64,000 bases of DNA. Source: Ailanthus altissimus. Taxonomy: Eukaryota > Streptophyta > Magnoliopsida > Sapindales > Simaroubaceae. The notes beneath the pieces were generated by a model. The model saw only the letters and a program-made list of their open reading frames with translations, did no database searches and was not told the DNA's origin. This document shows, piece after piece, positions 60,325-64,000 of the stretch (position 1 is the first letter of the stretch; every line of letters starts with the position of its first letter). The DNA is taken from NCBI GenBank assembly GCA_946807835.1, contig OX327686.1, positions 682,001 through 746,000 of the forward strand, written 5' to 3'. The translations under genes were made by a program, and so were the position numbers.

Positions 60325-61286
60325 TGTTAAAAATTGGTGATTCAATAATCACGTATGCGCATATATTGAGATGAATACAGTCAACACAAAGTCGAGTACG
60401 TGATAGGAGTATGAGGGATAAGTAAGACAAAAAGTTAAAAGCAATGAGAGGCGAAGAAAAGGTAGGCATCAATACCAGGTCGTAGTGCCATAATGCCAGT
60501 TGTCCAAAGCCGCAGAGCTAGAGACATAAGCTCCAGCGCCACAACGCTAGATCAGTTCGCACCAGCTTGCGGCCCTCAACTTCAAAAACTTCTATTTTTG
60601 GCTCGAATTTGACTTTTTTGAGGGGCTTTTAGACTTTTACATGTAAGGAATCTTATTTCAACTAGGTTTAGAATTTCTAGAGAGTTTGTAAACATTATAT
60701 AACCCTTGTAAGCCCTTAAAATAACTCAAACATTTTAAGTATCAAGATGTATGTAAAAAAAATAATAGAGGAGTTAGGTAGACAATAAGTGCATGGTGCA
60801 CTAGGGTATAAGGTGTGAGGGTGTCTTTATTCTTGTGTGAACAAAAAGAGCACAAAAAAGATTATTTTGAGAGGGCTGACTATTCTTATATTCCTTGGGT
60901 TAAATCTATTATGAAGTTTGGGAGATACTAAAAGGTCTCAAGATTGTGGTGATCTAAAAGATATTTAGAGGTTGACAATGGGAGATACTAAAAAATTTGT
61001 GAGATCGTAGTGATCTATGAAATACTTAATGATCTATTAATAAAAGAAATTAGATCATAGATCCTCCATGAACGTAGGCGCTTTGCCGAATTATGTATAT
61101 CTTATCTCTTGTGATTTTTTTTTTTATTGGTGTATTAATCTTTTATATTTTTTTTTATTTGTGAGTTTAGTCTTTCACACCTGCATAAGATTTATCTAAA
61201 GTGCACAAAAAAAAACCCAACAAAATGATATCAACGCAAAGACTAATCTCATAAAGAGATTAGTGCTAAAGCTGATTTTCGCAACA
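60325..61286 (+). mobile_element. Copia LTR, family B, with primer-binding-site trace
   Basis: Starts TGTTAAAAATTGGTGATTCA, ends GCAACA at 61286, and is followed by TAGTATTAGAAT, a worn TGGTATCAGAGC primer-binding site. U3 has the less AT-rich block at 60475-60570 (CGTAGTGCCATAATGCC, CCGCAGAGC, CCAGCGCCACAACGC). TATATAA at about 60694; U5 hairpin near 61068-61095. Flanking 5-mers do not match, and no interior coding sequence remains, so it is probably the 5' LTR of a truncated element. Confidence 0.75.
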
Positions 61287-61487
61287 AATTAGTATTAGAA
61301 TTGTAGCTGATTTGATACCTAAAATAGTATTAATTTGAGTGCATAGATTGATACCTCAACAATATGACTATTAGATTCTTATTAATTCAACAATAGATAT
61401 TTCTATATAATGGATTCAATCTAAGTTTAATTAGTTCAATTACCATTACTTAAAAGTCTTTTATTCTCTTTAAAAAGATATATAAAA

Positions 61488-61653
61488 ATAATCTAATGGG
61501 TTGCGTAGCTTATCATATGGTGAGCAACGGTGTCACATGTGACTATCTAGTAAATTCATAACTTTTTATAATTTATACATAGTTTATATATTACAAAATC
61601 CTGCTACGTGTCCAAGAGCTCATCATATAGTGAGTTACGTAACCCATTATATC

Positions 61654-61656
<3 letters not shown>
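61488..61656. mobile_element. MITE family 2 copy
   Basis: Left arm ATAATCTAATGGGTTGCGTA; the reverse complement of the right arm is ATGATATAATGGGTTACGTA. Both continue to a CATATGGTGA/TATATGATGA end. The interior has TTTATACATAGTTTATATAT. Directly abuts an (AT)n tract. Confidence 0.65.

Positions 61657-61699
<43 letters not shown>
61655..61699. repeat. (AT)n microsatellite, about 22 units
   Basis: The longest dinucleotide run in the window, adjoining the MITE at its right end. Confidence 0.9.
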
Positions 61700-61700
<1 letters not shown>

Positions 61701-64000
61701 CAATTGCTTTAATCCTTTGGAGATCTGTCTAAGGTGAAATTTGATTTGATTTTTTTTGTTTAATTTATTGGAAAGTAGATTTTCAATTTGTTTATTATCA
61801 GATAGTGTTTGTAAATTTAATCTATTTAATGGACTCTAATGTAGTTATGGTTTATAATATACAGCCAAGAAGTTTAATTCTTATCACTTTAAATCATCAT
61901 CTAATTACTCTTTTAATGAATATGAATTTTTGTGTCTCTTTCTTTCGTTAAGAGTCAAAATTATTATTATTATTATTATATCACCGTCATCATTATCATC
62001 TTCACTTTAAAAAAATAAAAATTAAAAAAATAAAACATAAGCAAGTGGCACGCCCACAAATGCATGTGGGTGTGGCAACATTTTTATTCCTTAACCCTAG
62101 GTATTCACCAATTAATTATTTTTAATCTTGGTACACAAAGTACCATGTACAACTCTTGTACTAAGTGTACAATATTAATGTCGTTAAACCCAAAAACAAA
62201 AAAAAAAAAAAATTAAATAAAAAATTTAAAGGATCCACATATATTATAATACCAAAAGAAGAGAGCACATAATCTAATAGATGCAGCCAAAAAATTTGAG
62301 CACATTTATCGGCATGGTTTTAGCAACCTTGATGGAAGTGCATAGATTATTCATGTAATTAATGAACCTTAAACTATAGAATATATTATAATAATGTAGA
62401 ACTACAGCGCATAGTTTGAATGGTGGTTAATGCAATTTGTGTTTACCATAATTCAAGTTTAAATAAATAAAAAAAATAAGAGTTGTTGTTTAGTAAATAA
62501 AATTTTTCATCTTCACGTTTAGTGAAATTATTAACGACGGTCAAGTTAAAGAATATATTATAACATTATAAATCATATATCTAATTATATGATTCACATT
62601 GATTCAAGTATTAATTCCATAAAAAAAATTTACAATATCATAGAAAAGCCTTGATAATTTCTTAGTAAACGTTGGCAACAAAAACATTAATATTGATTCA
62701 TCCCCTTCAACATATTCACATGAAGTGTAATTATTTAAAAATAATAATTGTCATTGTCCTTGTTGATATGGGTCGATCGGCCAGATCTACTTAAGAAAGA
62801 TTCACATTGGAAATTGAATAATTGATTCATAGTCATATTCATGTCAATACTCTATCTCATACCTTTCTATATCTCGAAGTTCAAGGATCTTGTGACGGTG
62901 CTAATTTAAATATCATTATTTTGTAATAACAACTTGATTAGGGTTTATCACGATTTGGATTTAATTTTGGAGATGCTAGTTGCTACATGTTCGTGCAAAT
63001 TTTTAGCACCCAAATCACTTTACTTTGATCTAATTATGCATTTACTTTGAGAGTTTGAGCTTCTCAAAGATGGATCTCATGGCAATTTCTATGAATAAAG
63101 TTTTTTTTTTAATCATTTAGGGCTAAAATTGCATAATGAGAGCAATAAAAAGAAAAAGAAAATCTAAATATGTAGATGATTGTTACATCATGAAATCAAA
63201 ATTTTAATACTAGATAATCTTTACAAAAGAAATTTTCAAATACTAAATATTAAAACTCTAATTTTATTTTTTTTAAGAAAAAACACAAATTTCGTTTAAA
63301 TAAATTAGGAACTATTCCAAAAACATGGTCGGTTAGATTAATATTTTGTGGACAAACTATCACAATAGTTACTCTAATTAATCATAACGTACTAGAACAA
63401 TTAAATATGATAAAAAAAAAAACCACACACACCACATAATTTTAAATTTAAGTAGGAAAAAAAAACACCAAAGATTTATGTCTAAATGAAAAGAAGATCA
63501 CAATTTTAAATTTTAGTAAATATTTAATTTTATAATAATGTTATACTTACATATTATCTCAACAGACTTGGCATTGAATTATCAATAAATGACATGTTGT
63601 AGTAGGAATATAAAATATGTAAGTATAGTATTACTCTTTAATTTTACAAAAATAAAAAATAAAAAAATGATTATTCTCTTTGAAAAAAAAAGTCTAAGTA
63701 GGAGAGGGACTCGAGAAAATTATTTTTAAGAATTCTAAGTCTATTCAAATTTAATAGGACAGAAATTGAACAAGATCATAATATTTTTTATTAGAGTTTG
63801 CTAAAATTTGAATTTTAATCCCAACTGCTCAACTTTTGTGTGCATGTGTGTTTTTTTAAAAGCTATTGCCCAATTCTGACTTGAAATACTTTGAAATACA
63901 CCTCAATTTAATTTTAACATAATTATGGCCTCTATTACAAGTTTTTTTAACTATTAATATTATATCAGAAACTACTAATACAAGAAATAGAACAATTAGA
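61700..64000. other. AT-rich intergenic, nothing coding identified
   Basis: Contains (ATT)n near 61960 and GCCCACA/TGTGGGT inverted words near 62051-62070. No gene supported. Confidence 0.5.
63536..63638. mobile_element. Short MITE-like inverted repeat
   Basis: Left ATAATGTTATACTTACATAT; the reverse complement of the right end is GTAATACTATACTTACATAT. About 100 bp; similar ends to 15725-15903. Confidence 0.55.

Overview
The window is nuclear DNA from a flowering plant, most likely a eudicot. It is very AT-rich, has about one gene per 15-20 kb, GT-AG introns, and many plant-type transposable elements (Ty1/copia LTR elements, hAT-type and other miniature inverted-repeat elements). The three intact genes are plant families: a CBL-interacting protein kinase, a bHLH factor of the LRL type and a plant-type COA6. 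The species cannot be named from sequence alone.

Layout. At 631-6392 lies one nearly full-length but dead Ty1/copia retrotransposon: two LTRs, primer-binding site, polypurine tract, and a gag-pol ORF broken by stops, frameshifts and an internal 277-bp duplication. From 6.4 to 21.9 kb there is AT-rich intergenic DNA carrying fossil elements: foldback/MITE copies, a 1.2-kb hAT-type element with an 8-bp target duplication, a TRIM-like element, and a dispersed repeat with a nested insertion. At 22352-23659 is an intronless CIPK gene closest to CIPK6, with a TATA box and two upstream ORFs. From 24 to 42.6 kb there is more intergenic DNA with MITEs (three head to tail at 36.9-37.4 kb), hAT-type elements and two islands of less AT-rich, unassigned sequence. 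At 42947-45641 is a seven-exon bHLH gene (481 residues, all introns phase 0). At 51075-52244 on the minus strand is COA6, a twin-CX9C-type cytochrome c oxidase assembly factor, with TGGGCY motifs upstream and a downstream stretch that looks transcribed and spliced. From 54 to 61.3 kb there are three LTRs of a second copia family with no coding interior, one of them a clean solo LTR flanked by TATAT.

The three working genes are not functionally linked: calcium signalling, root-hair/cell-growth transcription, and mitochondrial complex IV assembly. I found no CRISPR array, operon, rRNA or confident tRNA, and no evidence of a new multi-gene system. The most informative observations concern transposon history: datable internal duplication with templated filler, mirror-image LTR decay, a conserved LTR hairpin with paired changes, and nested insertions with recognisable target duplications.
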